Shown piece after piece: positions 26,399-35,377 of a DNA stretch of 64,000 bases. How positions within the stretch are numbered: position 1 is the first letter of the stretch; each line of letters opens with the position of its first letter. The stretch is from Orlajensenia sp037404875 (GTDB lineage Bacteria > Actinomycetota > Actinomycetes > Actinomycetales > Microbacteriaceae). Location of the stretch: assembly GCF_037404875.1 (NCBI RefSeq), contig NZ_JBBELO010000030.1:1-64000 (forward strand), given 5' to 3'. The translations under genes were made by a program, and so were the position numbers. Below the pieces are notes generated by a model. The model had not been told where the DNA came from. It worked only from the letters and a program-made list of their open reading frames with translations, and did not search any database.

Positions 26399-28123
26399 GT
26401 GAGCTCCGTCCAGCAGTTCCCCGACCCCATCGACGCCGACATCGACGCCGAGGTCGAGGCGAGCGCGCCCACGCCGGTACGCCCGGTACGACCGGTACGT
26501 TCTCGCGGAACGGTCCGCTCGCCCAAGCAAGGGGATGCCGTCGATGCGTCCGCGGGGCGCGACGCGTCACCGGTGTCCGAGGATGATGCGGTGCAGCCGT
26601 CAAAGGCCCGCCCCGCCGCCGCGACGAACGCCGTTCGTGAGCGCGAGAGCGCCAAGGCGCGCGCCACACGAGAGAGCGCGAAGTCGACCGGAACCGCGTC
26701 GCCTCGTACGACGACCGGCGCGAAGAAGCCCGTGAGACGCCCCGCCAGCTCCCGCGTCGCGACTCCAGGCGCCGCCGACACGGATGCTGCCGACGCCACC
26801 GAGCCTGCTGAGACGGGTGTCGCCGACGCGTCGGCGACCACTTCGACGCGCGCCCCGCGACCGGTCAAGGCGCCCACTGCGCGAGCGACGACCGCCAAGA
26901 CCCAGCGCCCGGTGCGAGCGCCGAAGCGCGGTACCGCCGTGGCGGTCACGACGGCCGTCGAGGATTCCTCCGACTCCCCGGAGCGGGCCGCGGGTCAAGA
27001 GAAGCCTGTTCGTGACGCGGCCACGGCGCGGCCGAAGACCGAAGAGCCGTCGGCCCTCACGGCGACCCCCGCCGAGGGGGAGGTCGAATCCCGCAACGAC
27101 ACAGCAGTCGAGCTCGCGGCGGACGACAGCGTGGCCATCGATGAGAAGCCGGTCGAGGCCACGTCGCTCGAGGCCGGGGAGGGCGACACTTTCGACGTGT
27201 TCGCGGACCTCGGCGTCGCCGACGACCAGTCCGACGGCATCCTTCCCGCCCTTCCCGCCGACACCGACTTCGACCAGTTGCTCGCGGAGGCAGTGATCGT
27301 GCCCCCAGCGGCGCTTTCTGACCGGCCCTTGACGACGGCCCGGCTGGCGCCGCCCGAGACCGCACCGGTGGTGCTCGCGATCCAGGGGCTGCGCAAGAGC
27401 TACGGCAGCACGCATGCCGTGGCCGGCGTCGATCTCGACGTGCGCACCGGATCGTTCTACGGCATCGTCGGCCCGAACGGTGCGGGCAAGACCACGACGC
27501 TCTCGATGGTGACCGGGCTGCTTCGACCGGATGCCGGTGCCATCACGGTGCATGGCATCAACGTCTGGGAGCGACCGACGGACGCCAAGCGCGTCACCGG
27601 AGTGCTGCCCGATCGGCTGCGACTGTTCGACCGCCTCACCGGGGCTCAGCTGCTGTATTACTCCGGCGTACTCCGCGGGCTCGACACCGACACCGTGCGG
27701 CGGCGCTCGGGCGACCTCGTGCGCGCCTTCGGACTCGATGAGGCCGTGAATCGGCTGGTCGCCGACTACTCGGCGGGTATGACGAAGAAGATCGCCCTCG
27801 CATGCGCGATGATCCATTCGCCGCGACTGCTCGTGCTCGACGAGCCGTTCGAGGCGGTCGATCCCGTCTCGGCGGCCAACCTCATCGAGATCCTGCAGAA
27901 CTACGTGGCCGCCGGAGGCACCGTCGTGCTCTCCAGCCACGGCATGGACATGATCGAGCGGGTGTGCGACAGCGTCGCCATCATCGTGCAGGGCCGCGTG
28001 CTCGCGGCGGGCACGCTCGACGAGGTGCGCCAGGGCGTGCGCCTCGAGGACCGATTCGTCGAACTCGCCGGTGGGCGAAAGGTTGCAGAGGGCATGGAAT
28101 GGTTGCACAGCTTCTCGGACTGA
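26399..28123 (+). CDS. ABC transporter ATPase with ~320-residue low-complexity N-terminus
   Basis: 574 aa. Residues ~1-320 are Ala/Thr/Arg/Pro/Ser-rich and probably disordered: the first half is basic with VRPVRPVRS-type repeats, the second half acidic. The ABC domain (about 323-570) has Walker A GPNGAGKT near 358-365, signature YSAGMTKKIALACAM and Walker B LLVLDEPFEAVDP. It is of the drug/lipid exporter type. The GTG start is supported by a -10 ending 6 nt upstream. It overlaps the permease gene by 25 bp. The extension has no usual counterpart in this family. Confidence 0.88.
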   Translation: MSSVQQFPDPIDADIDAEVEASAPTPVRPVRPVRSRGTVRSPKQGDAVDASAGRDASPVSEDDAVQPSKARPAAATNAVRERESAKARATRESAKSTGTASPRTTTGAKKPVRRPASSRVATPGAADTDAADATEPAETGVADASATTSTRAPRPVKAPTARATTAKTQRPVRAPKRGTAVAVTTAVEDSSDSPERAAGQEKPVRDAATARPKTEEPSALTATPAEGEVESRNDTAVELAADDSVAIDEKPVEATSLEAGEGDTFDVFADLGVADDQSDGILPALPADTDFDQLLAEAVIVPPAALSDRPLTTARLAPPETAPVVLAIQGLRKSYGSTHAVAGVDLDVRTGSFYGIVGPNGAGKTTTLSMVTGLLRPDAGAITVHGINVWERPTDAKRVTGVLPDRLRLFDRLTGAQLLYYSGVLRGLDTDTVRRRSGDLVRAFGLDEAVNRLVADYSAGMTKKIALACAMIHSPRLLVLDEPFEAVDPVSAANLIEILQNYVAAGGTVVLSSHGMDMIERVCDSVAIIVQGRVLAAGTLDEVRQGVRLEDRFVELAGGRKVAEGMEWLHSFSD

Positions 28124-29673
28124 AGCTGCGTCAACTCGGCAACCTGTTCCGGCGAGGGCCGTGGCACGTCGTCGGGGTCATCGTCAGCATCCTCTACGGC
28201 CTCGGCATCGCCGTGCTCGCGTTCCTCGTGCTCGCCGGATTGCGGCTGGCCCCCGACATCAGCCTGCTGCGCGACGGGATCGTGCTCGCCGGCGCGATCG
28301 TGCTCGCCGGTTTCGTGATCGTTCCACTGTTCTTCGGCTCGGACGACAGCATGGACCCGCGCCGATTCGCCCTCTTCGGCGTCTCGAACCGCGACCTCTC
28401 ATTCGGCCTCGCCGTCGCCGCCTTCGTCTCCATTCCGGCCCTGGTGCTGAGCGTCGCGCTGCTGGGCTTCGTGGTCACCTGGTCGCGCGGCGTGCTCTCG
28501 ACGCTCCTCGCGCTCGTCGCCGCCGTGCTCGCCCTGGCCACGTGCATACTCGCCGCCCGGGTGAGCACGTCATTGGCGTCGATCTTCCTCGCCACTCGAC
28601 GCGCGCGCGAGGTGAGCGCGTTCGTCGGCATCATCGCCATCGTGCTCATCTCGCCGATAGCAGTGCTCCTGGTGCAGGTCGACTGGGCGGGTTCTGGTCG
28701 GGGCACGCTCCACGGTGTGAGCGACGTGCTGTCCTGGACTCCCCTCGGTGCGCTCTGGGCGGTGCCCGCGGATGCCGCGGCCGGCAATGTGGGCCCCGCC
28801 CTGCTGAAGCTCGTGATCGCCGCCCTCACCCTCGGCCTGCTGTGGCTCGCCTGGCAGCGGCTCGTGGCGCACGCCCTGGTCACCCCGGGACGGCAGGCCC
28901 AGGCGCACGCGTACACCGGTCTCGGCTGGTTCGATCGCGTTCCTCCCGGCCCGACCGGCGCGATCGCCGCGCGTTCCCTCACCTACTGGCTGCGCGACGC
29001 CCGCTACTGGATGTCGCTCGTGATGATCCCCGTGCTGCCCGTGCTGCTCGTCGTTCCGCTCGCGGCCGTACACGTGCCGAGCGGCGTGCTCGCGCTGCTA
29101 CCGGTTCCCGTCATGTGCGTCTTCCTCGGGTGGACCGTGCACAACGACGTGGCCTACGACTCCACCGCCGTCTGGCTGCACGTGGCCTCGGGGGTGAGCG
29201 GGGTCGCCGACCGCATCGGGCGCCTCGTGCCGGCCCTGTTGCTCGGCATTCCCCTCATCGCCGTTGGCACCATCGTGAGCATGCTGCTCTATCGCGACTG
29301 GAGCATCCTGCCCTCGTTCATCGGGGTGTGCACGAGCCTGTTCCTCGTGGGGCTCGGATGCGGAAGCTACACCTCGGCCCGCTTCCCCTACCCGGTGCCC
29401 AAGCCAGGCGAGAGTCCGTTCACCCAGCCGCAGTCGGCCGGGGCGGCAGCCGCGGCCGTGCAGTCGCTCACCTTCTTCGTCGCGATCGTGCTGACCGTGC
29501 CGGCGCTCTTCTTCGCCTGGATGGCGATGACCGTCGACCCCGACTGGCATCTGGCCGCCTTCATCGACGGCATCGCGACCGGCGTCATCGCCCTCGTGTT
29601 CGGCGTCTGGTGGGGAGGCGTCACGTTCGTGCGACGTGGGCCCGAGATCCTCGCGTCGGCCGTGCGGGCCTGA
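28099..29673 (+). CDS. ABC exporter permease, large integral membrane protein
   Basis: 524 aa with roughly ten to twelve hydrophobic helices. It begins MVAQLLGLKLRQLGNLFRRG, and the first helix follows at once. It has no Walker motifs. Co-transcribed with and overlapping the ATPase gene, it is the membrane half of that exporter. The frame is open further upstream within the ATPase gene, but ATG 28099 gives the natural N-terminus. Substrate is unknown. Confidence 0.85.
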   Translation: MVAQLLGLKLRQLGNLFRRGPWHVVGVIVSILYGLGIAVLAFLVLAGLRLAPDISLLRDGIVLAGAIVLAGFVIVPLFFGSDDSMDPRRFALFGVSNRDLSFGLAVAAFVSIPALVLSVALLGFVVTWSRGVLSTLLALVAAVLALATCILAARVSTSLASIFLATRRAREVSAFVGIIAIVLISPIAVLLVQVDWAGSGRGTLHGVSDVLSWTPLGALWAVPADAAAGNVGPALLKLVIAALTLGLLWLAWQRLVAHALVTPGRQAQAHAYTGLGWFDRVPPGPTGAIAARSLTYWLRDARYWMSLVMIPVLPVLLVVPLAAVHVPSGVLALLPVPVMCVFLGWTVHNDVAYDSTAVWLHVASGVSGVADRIGRLVPALLLGIPLIAVGTIVSMLLYRDWSILPSFIGVCTSLFLVGLGCGSYTSARFPYPVPKPGESPFTQPQSAGAAAAAVQSLTFFVAIVLTVPALFFAWMAMTVDPDWHLAAFIDGIATGVIALVFGVWWGGVTFVRRGPEILASAVRA

Positions 29674-29707
29674 GTCCACCCCCCTGCGATAGGGAGTGGG
29701 CCCGGCC

Positions 29708-29713
29708 TAGAAT
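29708..29713 (+). promoter_or_regulatory. TAGAAT -10 element 6 nt before the DUF3039 start
   Basis: TAGAAT closely matches TANAAT and ends 6 nt before ATG 29720, so the transcript would start at the start codon. Confidence 0.6.
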
Positions 29714-29719
29714 GAACGG

Positions 29720-30007
29720 ATGAGCGACACCTTCCACGCGAGCATCGCCGACCCGGGACAGCCCGGAGGCGGCACCAGCACCCTCGACCGTGAGCTCGAG
29801 GAGCTGCTCAACCAGGAGAACGTCGAGCCCGGAGATCACGAGCGCTTCTCGCACTACGTGAAGAAGGAGAAGATCCTCGAGTCGGCCTTGACGGGCAAGC
29901 CCGTCAAGGCGCTGTGCGGTAAGAAGTGGACTCCGGGGCGCGACCCCGAGAAGTTCCCGGTCTGCCCCACCTGCAAGGAGATCTACGAGCGCCTGCGTGA
30001 GGAGTAG
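29720..30007 (+). CDS. DUF3039 family protein
   Basis: 95 aa, a small conserved actinobacterial family. The C-terminal half has two paired Cys positions (VKALCGKKW and FPVCPTCKEIY) that could bind zinc. The N-terminal half is acidic and helical (STLDRELEELLNQE). Function is unknown. It lies next to pncB, a common neighbour in this order of bacteria, and is transcribed alone from a leaderless promoter. Confidence 0.9.
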   Translation: MSDTFHASIADPGQPGGGTSTLDRELEELLNQENVEPGDHERFSHYVKKEKILESALTGKPVKALCGKKWTPGRDPEKFPVCPTCKEIYERLREE

Positions 30008-30022
30008 CGGCGGTCGGTCGCC

Positions 30023-31345
30023 TCAGCGGTAGACGGTCGGGATGGCCGCCTCGCCGGCCGCGAGCCGGAATGCCTCGATGGGTAGTTCCTGCATGACGGC
30101 GGCCCGGTGCTCGCGGGCGGCGAGGGTGCCCTGCGGGCCGAGGTAGCGCGGATCGGCCACGCCGTCGCGCATGAGCGTGACCTGCAGCGGACGCTCGCGC
30201 GCGGCATCCCCGGTGCCCTCCGGCTCGCCCTCGGGCCCGTCGCCGAGATAGATGACTTCCTCGCGCGCCGTGCGGGTGGAGTCGATGCGTCGCACGGCGG
30301 TCTTGCGGCCACCGACGCTCGCCTTGTCGAGACTCGACTTGGCGACCGAGACCCACTCGCCGGCGTCGTCGCGGCGCGCCACGAGCTTGTAGACCATGCC
30401 CGCCGCCGGCGATCCGGAGCCGGTCACCACCGACGTTCCCACGCCGAAGGAGTCGACGGGGGAGCCGGAGAGCGAACCGATGGCGTACTCGTCGAGATCG
30501 CTCGTCACGGTGATGCGGGTGTTCACCGCTCCGAGCCGATCGAGCTGCTCGCGCACCACGCCGGCGATGGACGGCAGGTCGCCCGAGTCGATGCGCACGG
30601 CGCCCAGTTGAGGACCGGCCACGCGCACCGCCATCTCGACGCCCTTCTCGATGTCGTAGGTGTCGACGAGCAGCGTCGTCCCGGGGCCGAAGGCCGCCAC
30701 CTGGGCGCGGAACGCCGCCTCCTCCGAGTCGTGCAGCAGCGTGAACGCGTGGGCGGCGGTGCCCATCGTCGGGATTCCCCACGTGCGCCCGGCCTCGAGG
30801 TTGCTCGTGGCCGTGAAGCCGGCGATGTAGGCGGCGCGTGCCGCGGCGATCGCGGCCCGCTCGCTCGTGCGACGGGAGCCCATCTCGGCGATGGGGCGGC
30901 CAAGCGCCACGGAGACCATGCGCGCGGCGGCGCTCGCGACCGAGGAGTCGTAGTTGAGCACGCTGAGGATGAGTGTCTCGAGGATGACTCCCTCGGCGAA
31001 GCTCGCGTTGATGATGAGCAGCGGTGAGCCGGGGAAGTACGCCTCGCCCTCGCGGTATCCCCAGATGGTGCCGCTGAAGCGGTAGTTCGCGAGCCAGTCC
31101 AGCGTCGGCCCGCTCACCACGTTGGCTGCGCGCAGCCACTCGAGCTCGGCATCCCCGAACCGGAACTGCTCGATCATCTCGAGGAGGCGGCCCGTGCCCG
31201 CGACGACGCCGTAGCGGCGGCCGGTGGGCAGGCGTCGGGCGAAAGCCTCGAACATGCTCTCGCGGTGGGCGGTACCGCTGCGCAGGGCGGCGTCGAGCAT
31301 GGTGAGCTCGTAGCGGTCGGTCAGGAACGCGGTGCTGGCGGTCAC
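30023..31345 (-). CDS. pncB: Nicotinate phosphoribosyltransferase
   Basis: 440 aa, normal length. It converts nicotinate, PRPP and ATP to nicotinate mononucleotide in NAD salvage. Diagnostic segments: TDRYELTMLDAALRSG at the start, the TSNLEAGRTWGIPTMGTAAH region with the catalytic-site His (about 185-205), and VRIDSGDLPSIA in the phosphate-binding region. The GTG start at 31345 follows a minus-strand TAGGGT by 6 nt. It is divergent from murI. Confidence 0.95.
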   Translation of the reverse strand: MTASTAFLTDRYELTMLDAALRSGTAHRESMFEAFARRLPTGRRYGVVAGTGRLLEMIEQFRFGDAELEWLRAANVVSGPTLDWLANYRFSGTIWGYREGEAYFPGSPLLIINASFAEGVILETLILSVLNYDSSVASAAARMVSVALGRPIAEMGSRRTSERAAIAAARAAYIAGFTATSNLEAGRTWGIPTMGTAAHAFTLLHDSEEAAFRAQVAAFGPGTTLLVDTYDIEKGVEMAVRVAGPQLGAVRIDSGDLPSIAGVVREQLDRLGAVNTRITVTSDLDEYAIGSLSGSPVDSFGVGTSVVTGSGSPAAGMVYKLVARRDDAGEWVSVAKSSLDKASVGGRKTAVRRIDSTRTAREEVIYLGDGPEGEPEGTGDAARERPLQVTLMRDGVADPRYLGPQGTLAAREHRAAVMQELPIEAFRLAAGEAAIPTVYR

Positions 31346-31351
31346 GGCTTC

Positions 31352-31372
31352 ACCCTACCTGCCGACTAAGCT
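31352..31372. promoter_or_regulatory. Back-to-back -10 elements of pncB and murI
   Basis: Minus-strand TAGGGT (31352-31357) lies 6 nt before the pncB GTG; plus-strand TAAGCT (31367-31372) lies 8 nt before the murI GTG at 31381. With only 35 bp between the two starts, the promoters overlap and both mRNAs should be leaderless. Confidence 0.6.
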
Positions 31373-31380
31373 TGCACGAC

Positions 31381-32199
31381 GTGACGGATGCGCCGATTGG
31401 AATCTTCGACAGCGGCGTCGGCGGGCTCACGGTCGCCCGCGCGGTGAAGGACCAGCTGCCGAACGAGTCGATCCTCTACATCGGGGACCTCGAGCACTCG
31501 CCGTACGGCCCGAAGAAGATCGCCGACGTGCGCGGCTACGCGCTCGACGTTCTCGACGACCTCGTCGACCAGGGCGTGAAGATGCTCGTCATTGCCTGCA
31601 ACACCGCCTCTGCGGCCATGTTGCGCGATGCTCGCGAGCGCTACAGCGTTCCCGTGATCGAGGTCATCCAGCCGGCCGTGCGACGGGCGGTCTCCTCGAC
31701 ACGCAACCGCCGTGTCGGCGTGATCGGCACGGTGGGAACCATCAATTCCCGCGCCTACGAAGACGCCTTCGCGGCGGCCCCCGACCTGTCGCTGTTCACG
31801 GCTGCGTGCCCCCGCTTCGTCGAGTTCGTCGAGGCCGGGGTGACCACCGGAGCAGAAGTGCTCGCCTACGCCGAGGAGTACCTCGCACCCCTGAAACAGG
31901 CCGGCGTCGACACGCTCGTGCTCGGCTGCACGCACTACCCGTTCCTGCGCGGCGCGATCTCCTACGTCATGGGCGATGCCGTCACGCTCGTCTCGAGCGA
32001 CACCGAGACCGCCGGCGACGTCTACCGCACCCTCGTCGGCCAGGGGCTGGAGCGCACGAGCGGTCGTGCGCCGATCTATCACTACGAGGCCACCGGCAAC
32101 AGCACCGCGGCCTTCCTCGACCTGGCCCATCGCCTGATGGGTCCCGAGATCAACAGCGTCGACCTCGTGCAGACCGGAACCATGCACGTGATCCGATGA
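31381..32199 (+). CDS. murI: Glutamate racemase
   Basis: 272 aa. It makes D-glutamate for peptidoglycan. The N-terminal signature PIGIFDSGVGGLTVAR and both catalytic cysteines, VIACNTASAAM and LGCTHYPFL, are present. The frame opens at TTG 31372, but GTG 31381 sits 8 nt after a TAAGCT -10 and gives the normal N-terminus. No ribosome site is seen, consistent with leaderless translation. rph follows after 49 bp. Confidence 0.95.
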   Translation: MTDAPIGIFDSGVGGLTVARAVKDQLPNESILYIGDLEHSPYGPKKIADVRGYALDVLDDLVDQGVKMLVIACNTASAAMLRDARERYSVPVIEVIQPAVRRAVSSTRNRRVGVIGTVGTINSRAYEDAFAAAPDLSLFTAACPRFVEFVEAGVTTGAEVLAYAEEYLAPLKQAGVDTLVLGCTHYPFLRGAISYVMGDAVTLVSSDTETAGDVYRTLVGQGLERTSGRAPIYHYEATGNSTAAFLDLAHRLMGPEINSVDLVQTGTMHVIR

Positions 32200-32248
32200 G
32201 CGGCACCATCCACCACGGCACCAGCCACCATTCAGTGAGGACGACCTC

Positions 32249-32995
32249 GTGACAGAGATCACCCGCGCCGACGGGCGCACCCCAGACCAGCTTCGCGAAG
32301 TCACCATCGAGCGTGGCTGGAGCCAGCAGGCCGAGGGCAGCGCCCTCGTCTCGTTCGGGCGCACCAAGGTGCTGTGCACGGCATCCTTTACCAACGGCGT
32401 TCCCCGCTGGATGACCGGCAAGGGCAAGGGCTGGGTGACGGCCGAGTACGCCATGCTGCCGCGCTCGACGAACTCCCGCATGGACCGCGAGTCGGTGAAG
32501 GGCCGCATCGGCGGCCGCACCCACGAGATCAGCCGGCTCATCGGGCGCAGCCTGCGGGCGATCGTCGACATGAAGGCGCTCGGGGAGAACACCATCGTCA
32601 TCGACTGCGACGTGCTGCAGGCCGACGGCGGCACCCGCACGGCCGCCATCACCGGGGCGTACGTCGCCCTCGCCGACGCGTTGGAATGGGGTCGTGAGCA
32701 CAAGTTCATCGGCCAGAAGGCGACGCCGCTCATCGACAGCGTGTCGGCGGTCTCCGTCGGCATCATCGACGGCACGCCGATGCTCGACCTCGCCTACGTC
32801 GAAGACGTGCGCGCCGAGACCGACATGAACATCGTCGTCACCGGGCGCGGGCTCTTCGTCGAGGTTCAGGGCACCGCGGAGGGCGCACCGTTCGACCGCC
32901 GTGAGCTCGACCAGCTGCTCGACCTCGGCATCGCCGGGGGTGCGTCGCTGCGCGAGATCCAGGCCCAGTCGCTGGCGGCCGAGCTCGCTCGATGA
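32249..32995 (+). CDS. rph: Ribonuclease PH
   Basis: 248 aa phosphorolytic 3'-exoribonuclease trimming tRNA precursors. It starts RADGRTPDQLREVTIERGW and has the phosphate-site segments RSLRAIVDMKALGENT and DCDVLQADGGTRTAAITGAY. GTG 32249 follows GTGAGGA. The stop overlaps the rdgB start (ATGA). Confidence 0.96.
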   Translation: MTEITRADGRTPDQLREVTIERGWSQQAEGSALVSFGRTKVLCTASFTNGVPRWMTGKGKGWVTAEYAMLPRSTNSRMDRESVKGRIGGRTHEISRLIGRSLRAIVDMKALGENTIVIDCDVLQADGGTRTAAITGAYVALADALEWGREHKFIGQKATPLIDSVSAVSVGIIDGTPMLDLAYVEDVRAETDMNIVVTGRGLFVEVQGTAEGAPFDRRELDQLLDLGIAGGASLREIQAQSLAAELAR

Positions 32996-33603
32996 GCATC
33001 GAGGTCGTGCTCGCCACGCACAACGCCCACAAGGTCGCGGAGTTCCAGCGCATCCTGGGTGCGGCGATGCCGCAGCTCACGGTGCTGCCCTATGACGGCC
33101 CGGCCCCGGTCGAAGACGGCGTCTCCTTCGAGCAGAACGCCCTTATCAAGGCCCGCGCCGCGGCAGCGCACACGGGGCTGCCCGCACTCGCCGACGACTC
33201 CGGCATCTGCGTCGACATCCTCGGCGGTGCTCCCGGCATCTTCTCGGCCCGCTGGTCGGGAGTGAACGACGGCGACGTCGACGACGCCAACCGCCGCCTG
33301 CTGCTCGCCCAGCTCGCCGACGTTCGGCCGGCTCATCGTGGCGCGCACTTCAGCTGCGTGATCGCCGTGGTGGCACCGGATGCCGAGAGCCGGCGCTCGT
33401 TCGAGGCCGTCGCCTCGGGGGAGTGGCCCGGCCGCCTCACTCAGGCGCCCGCCGGCTCGGGCGGATTCGGCTACGACCCGCTCTTCGTACCCGACGGGTT
33501 CGAGGTCACGGCGGCCGAACTGGCTCCCGAGGTGAAGAACGCCCACAGCCACCGAGCGCGTGCGTTCGCCGCGGCCATCCCGCTGCTCCAACGGTTGGCC
33601 TGA
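32992..33603 (+). CDS. rdgB: Non-canonical purine NTP pyrophosphatase (RdgB/HAM1)
   Basis: 203 aa. It hydrolyses dITP/XTP to monophosphates, cleaning the nucleotide pool. Seen are the start VLATHNAHKVAEFQ, the ALADDSGICVD metal motif with ARWSG, and the C-terminal GGFGYDPLFVPDG and SHRARAF motifs. Coupled to rph by a 4-bp overlap, a conserved pairing. Confidence 0.95.
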   Translation: MSIEVVLATHNAHKVAEFQRILGAAMPQLTVLPYDGPAPVEDGVSFEQNALIKARAAAAHTGLPALADDSGICVDILGGAPGIFSARWSGVNDGDVDDANRRLLLAQLADVRPAHRGAHFSCVIAVVAPDAESRRSFEAVASGEWPGRLTQAPAGSGGFGYDPLFVPDGFEVTAAELAPEVKNAHSHRARAFAAAIPLLQRLA

Positions 33604-33680
33604 GGCTCGGCTGGCCCTGAGAACGGGACTCATTCCCATCAGCGGCGTGCGCGCGAAATCGCGCCTACCCTTGTAGTGAC

Positions 33681-34589
33681 ATGGCCCACGATCACGCGCA
33701 CGGCGCATCCGACCGGTCCCGACTGCTCGTCGTCATCGGGATCGTCGCCGTCGTGCTCGTGGCCGAGGTGCTCGGCGGCCTGCTGAGCGGATCGCTGGCG
33801 CTGCTGGCCGATGCCGGTCACATGCTCTCGGACCTGACCGGGCTCATCGTGGCGCTCGTGGCTGCGGTCGTCGCGGCCCGGCCGGCGACCGACCGGCAGA
33901 CCTACGGCTATCGTCGCGCCGAGGTCTTCGGCGCACTGATCAATGCGCTCATCCTCATCGGCGTGGCCATCGGCGTGACCCTGGAGGCCATTCCCCGCCT
34001 CGCATCCTCGGGCGATGTCGCCGTGCAGAGCACGACGATGCTGCTCGTGGGACTGTTGGGCCTGGCGGCCAACATCGCCGCGATGCTCGTGTTGCGTGGC
34101 GGCGATCGCACCTCGCTGAACCTGCGCGGAGCGGCGCTGGAGGTGTTCGGCGACCTCGTCGGATCGCTTGCCGTCATCGTCGCGGCGCTCGTGATCGCCG
34201 TCACCGGGTTCCTGCCCGCGGATGCGATCGCATCACTGCTCATCGCGGCCATGATCATCCCGCGTGCCGTCGTGCTGCTGCGCGATGTGGTGCGCGTGCT
34301 CAGCCAGTCGGTGCCGCCCGAGACGAGCGTCGCCGAGATCCGTCGCCACATCCTGGGCACCGAGGGCGTCGTCGACGTTCACGACGTGCACGTGTGGGCG
34401 ATCACCTCGGGAGCGCACGTGTTCAGCGCCCATGTCGTGGTGGAGTCGAGGGCGCTCGCGGGGGAGCAGGCGGGATGCCTGCTCGACGAGCTCAGCGAAT
34501 GCCTCTCACAGCACTTCGACGTGGAGCACTCCACGTTCCAGCTCGAGCCGGCGGAGCATGCGGCGCACGAGCACCCGCACCACGCCTGA
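33681..34589 (+). CDS. Cation diffusion facilitator (CzcD-like) transporter
   Basis: 302 aa, six membrane helices plus a cytoplasmic ferredoxin-like domain. Metal-site motifs: ADAGHMLSD in helix 2 (HxxxD) and an equivalent Asp pair in helix 5 (LPADAIASLL region). The His-rich N-terminus (MAHDHAHG) and C-terminus (HAAHEHPHH) point to Zn2+ or Co2+ efflux. A possible -10, TACCCT, lies 9 nt before the ATG. Confidence 0.92.
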   Translation: MAHDHAHGASDRSRLLVVIGIVAVVLVAEVLGGLLSGSLALLADAGHMLSDLTGLIVALVAAVVAARPATDRQTYGYRRAEVFGALINALILIGVAIGVTLEAIPRLASSGDVAVQSTTMLLVGLLGLAANIAAMLVLRGGDRTSLNLRGAALEVFGDLVGSLAVIVAALVIAVTGFLPADAIASLLIAAMIIPRAVVLLRDVVRVLSQSVPPETSVAEIRRHILGTEGVVDVHDVHVWAITSGAHVFSAHVVVESRALAGEQAGCLLDELSECLSQHFDVEHSTFQLEPAEHAAHEHPHHA

Positions 34590-34626
34590 GCGGTCAGCGC
34601 ACCTCACGCTCAGTGAGCGGGAGGCC

Positions 34627-35367
34627 TCAGCTGTGCTCGGGGCGGCGTTGGAACACCTCGGGGTCGAGGGCGAGGCGCTCGGCCTCCGTCGCATCCGTGG
34701 TCGCCGCATCCGCTGACGCGGCGGCGGAACGCTTGGCAGCACGCGAGGACTGGATGTAGTGCCAGATGGTGGGCACGAGGGTGACGACGACCGCACCGAT
34801 GAGGATGATGTCGATGTACTCGCTCACGAAGTCGGCCACCGGGGGAATGAACCCGAGCAGCCAGCCGAACATCGTCACGCCGGCGCCCCAGATGAGGGCC
34901 CCGATGAGGTTGTAGAGGGAGTAACGCCGGTAGTTCATCCTGCCGACACCCGCCGCGACCGGCGCGAAGGTGCGCACGATGGGCACGAAGCGGGCGAGAA
35001 TGACGGCCAGCCCGCCGAAACGCGTGAAGAACGCGTTGGTGCGTTCCACGTTCTTCACGCTGAAGAGACCGGATTCCTTGCGCTCGAAGATGCGCGGGCC
35101 GAAGCGATGGCCGATGAGGTAACCGACTTCGCCGCCGAGGAAGGCCGCGAACCCGATCGCCAGGCACACCCACCAGATGTCGACGCCGATGAATCCCTGG
35201 AACGTGAGGATGCCCGCGATGACGAGCAGGGTGTCACCCGGAAGCAGGAAGCCGATCAGCAGACCGGTCTCGGCGAAGATGATCGCGCAGATCACCAGCA
35301 GCGCCCACGGACCGGCGCCGTGGATGATGGCCTCGGGATCGAGCCAGGGGATGAGGGCGGTGTGCAT
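34627..35367 (-). CDS. DedA family membrane protein
   Basis: 246 aa. The SNARE-associated/VTT domain is clear: ETGLLIGFLLPGDTLL near residues 31-46, the FLGGEVGYLIGHRFG segment and the FARFVPIVRTFAPVAAGVGRM motif. DedA proteins are linked to undecaprenyl- or other lipid-phosphate flipping and membrane homeostasis. A second DedA gene lies 10 bp upstream on the same strand, so they are probably co-transcribed. Confidence 0.93.
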   Translation of the reverse strand: MHTALIPWLDPEAIIHGAGPWALLVICAIIFAETGLLIGFLLPGDTLLVIAGILTFQGFIGVDIWWVCLAIGFAAFLGGEVGYLIGHRFGPRIFERKESGLFSVKNVERTNAFFTRFGGLAVILARFVPIVRTFAPVAAGVGRMNYRRYSLYNLIGALIWGAGVTMFGWLLGFIPPVADFVSEYIDIILIGAVVVTLVPTIWHYIQSSRAAKRSAAASADAATTDATEAERLALDPEVFQRRPEHS

Positions 35368-35377
35368 GGCCCGCAGT

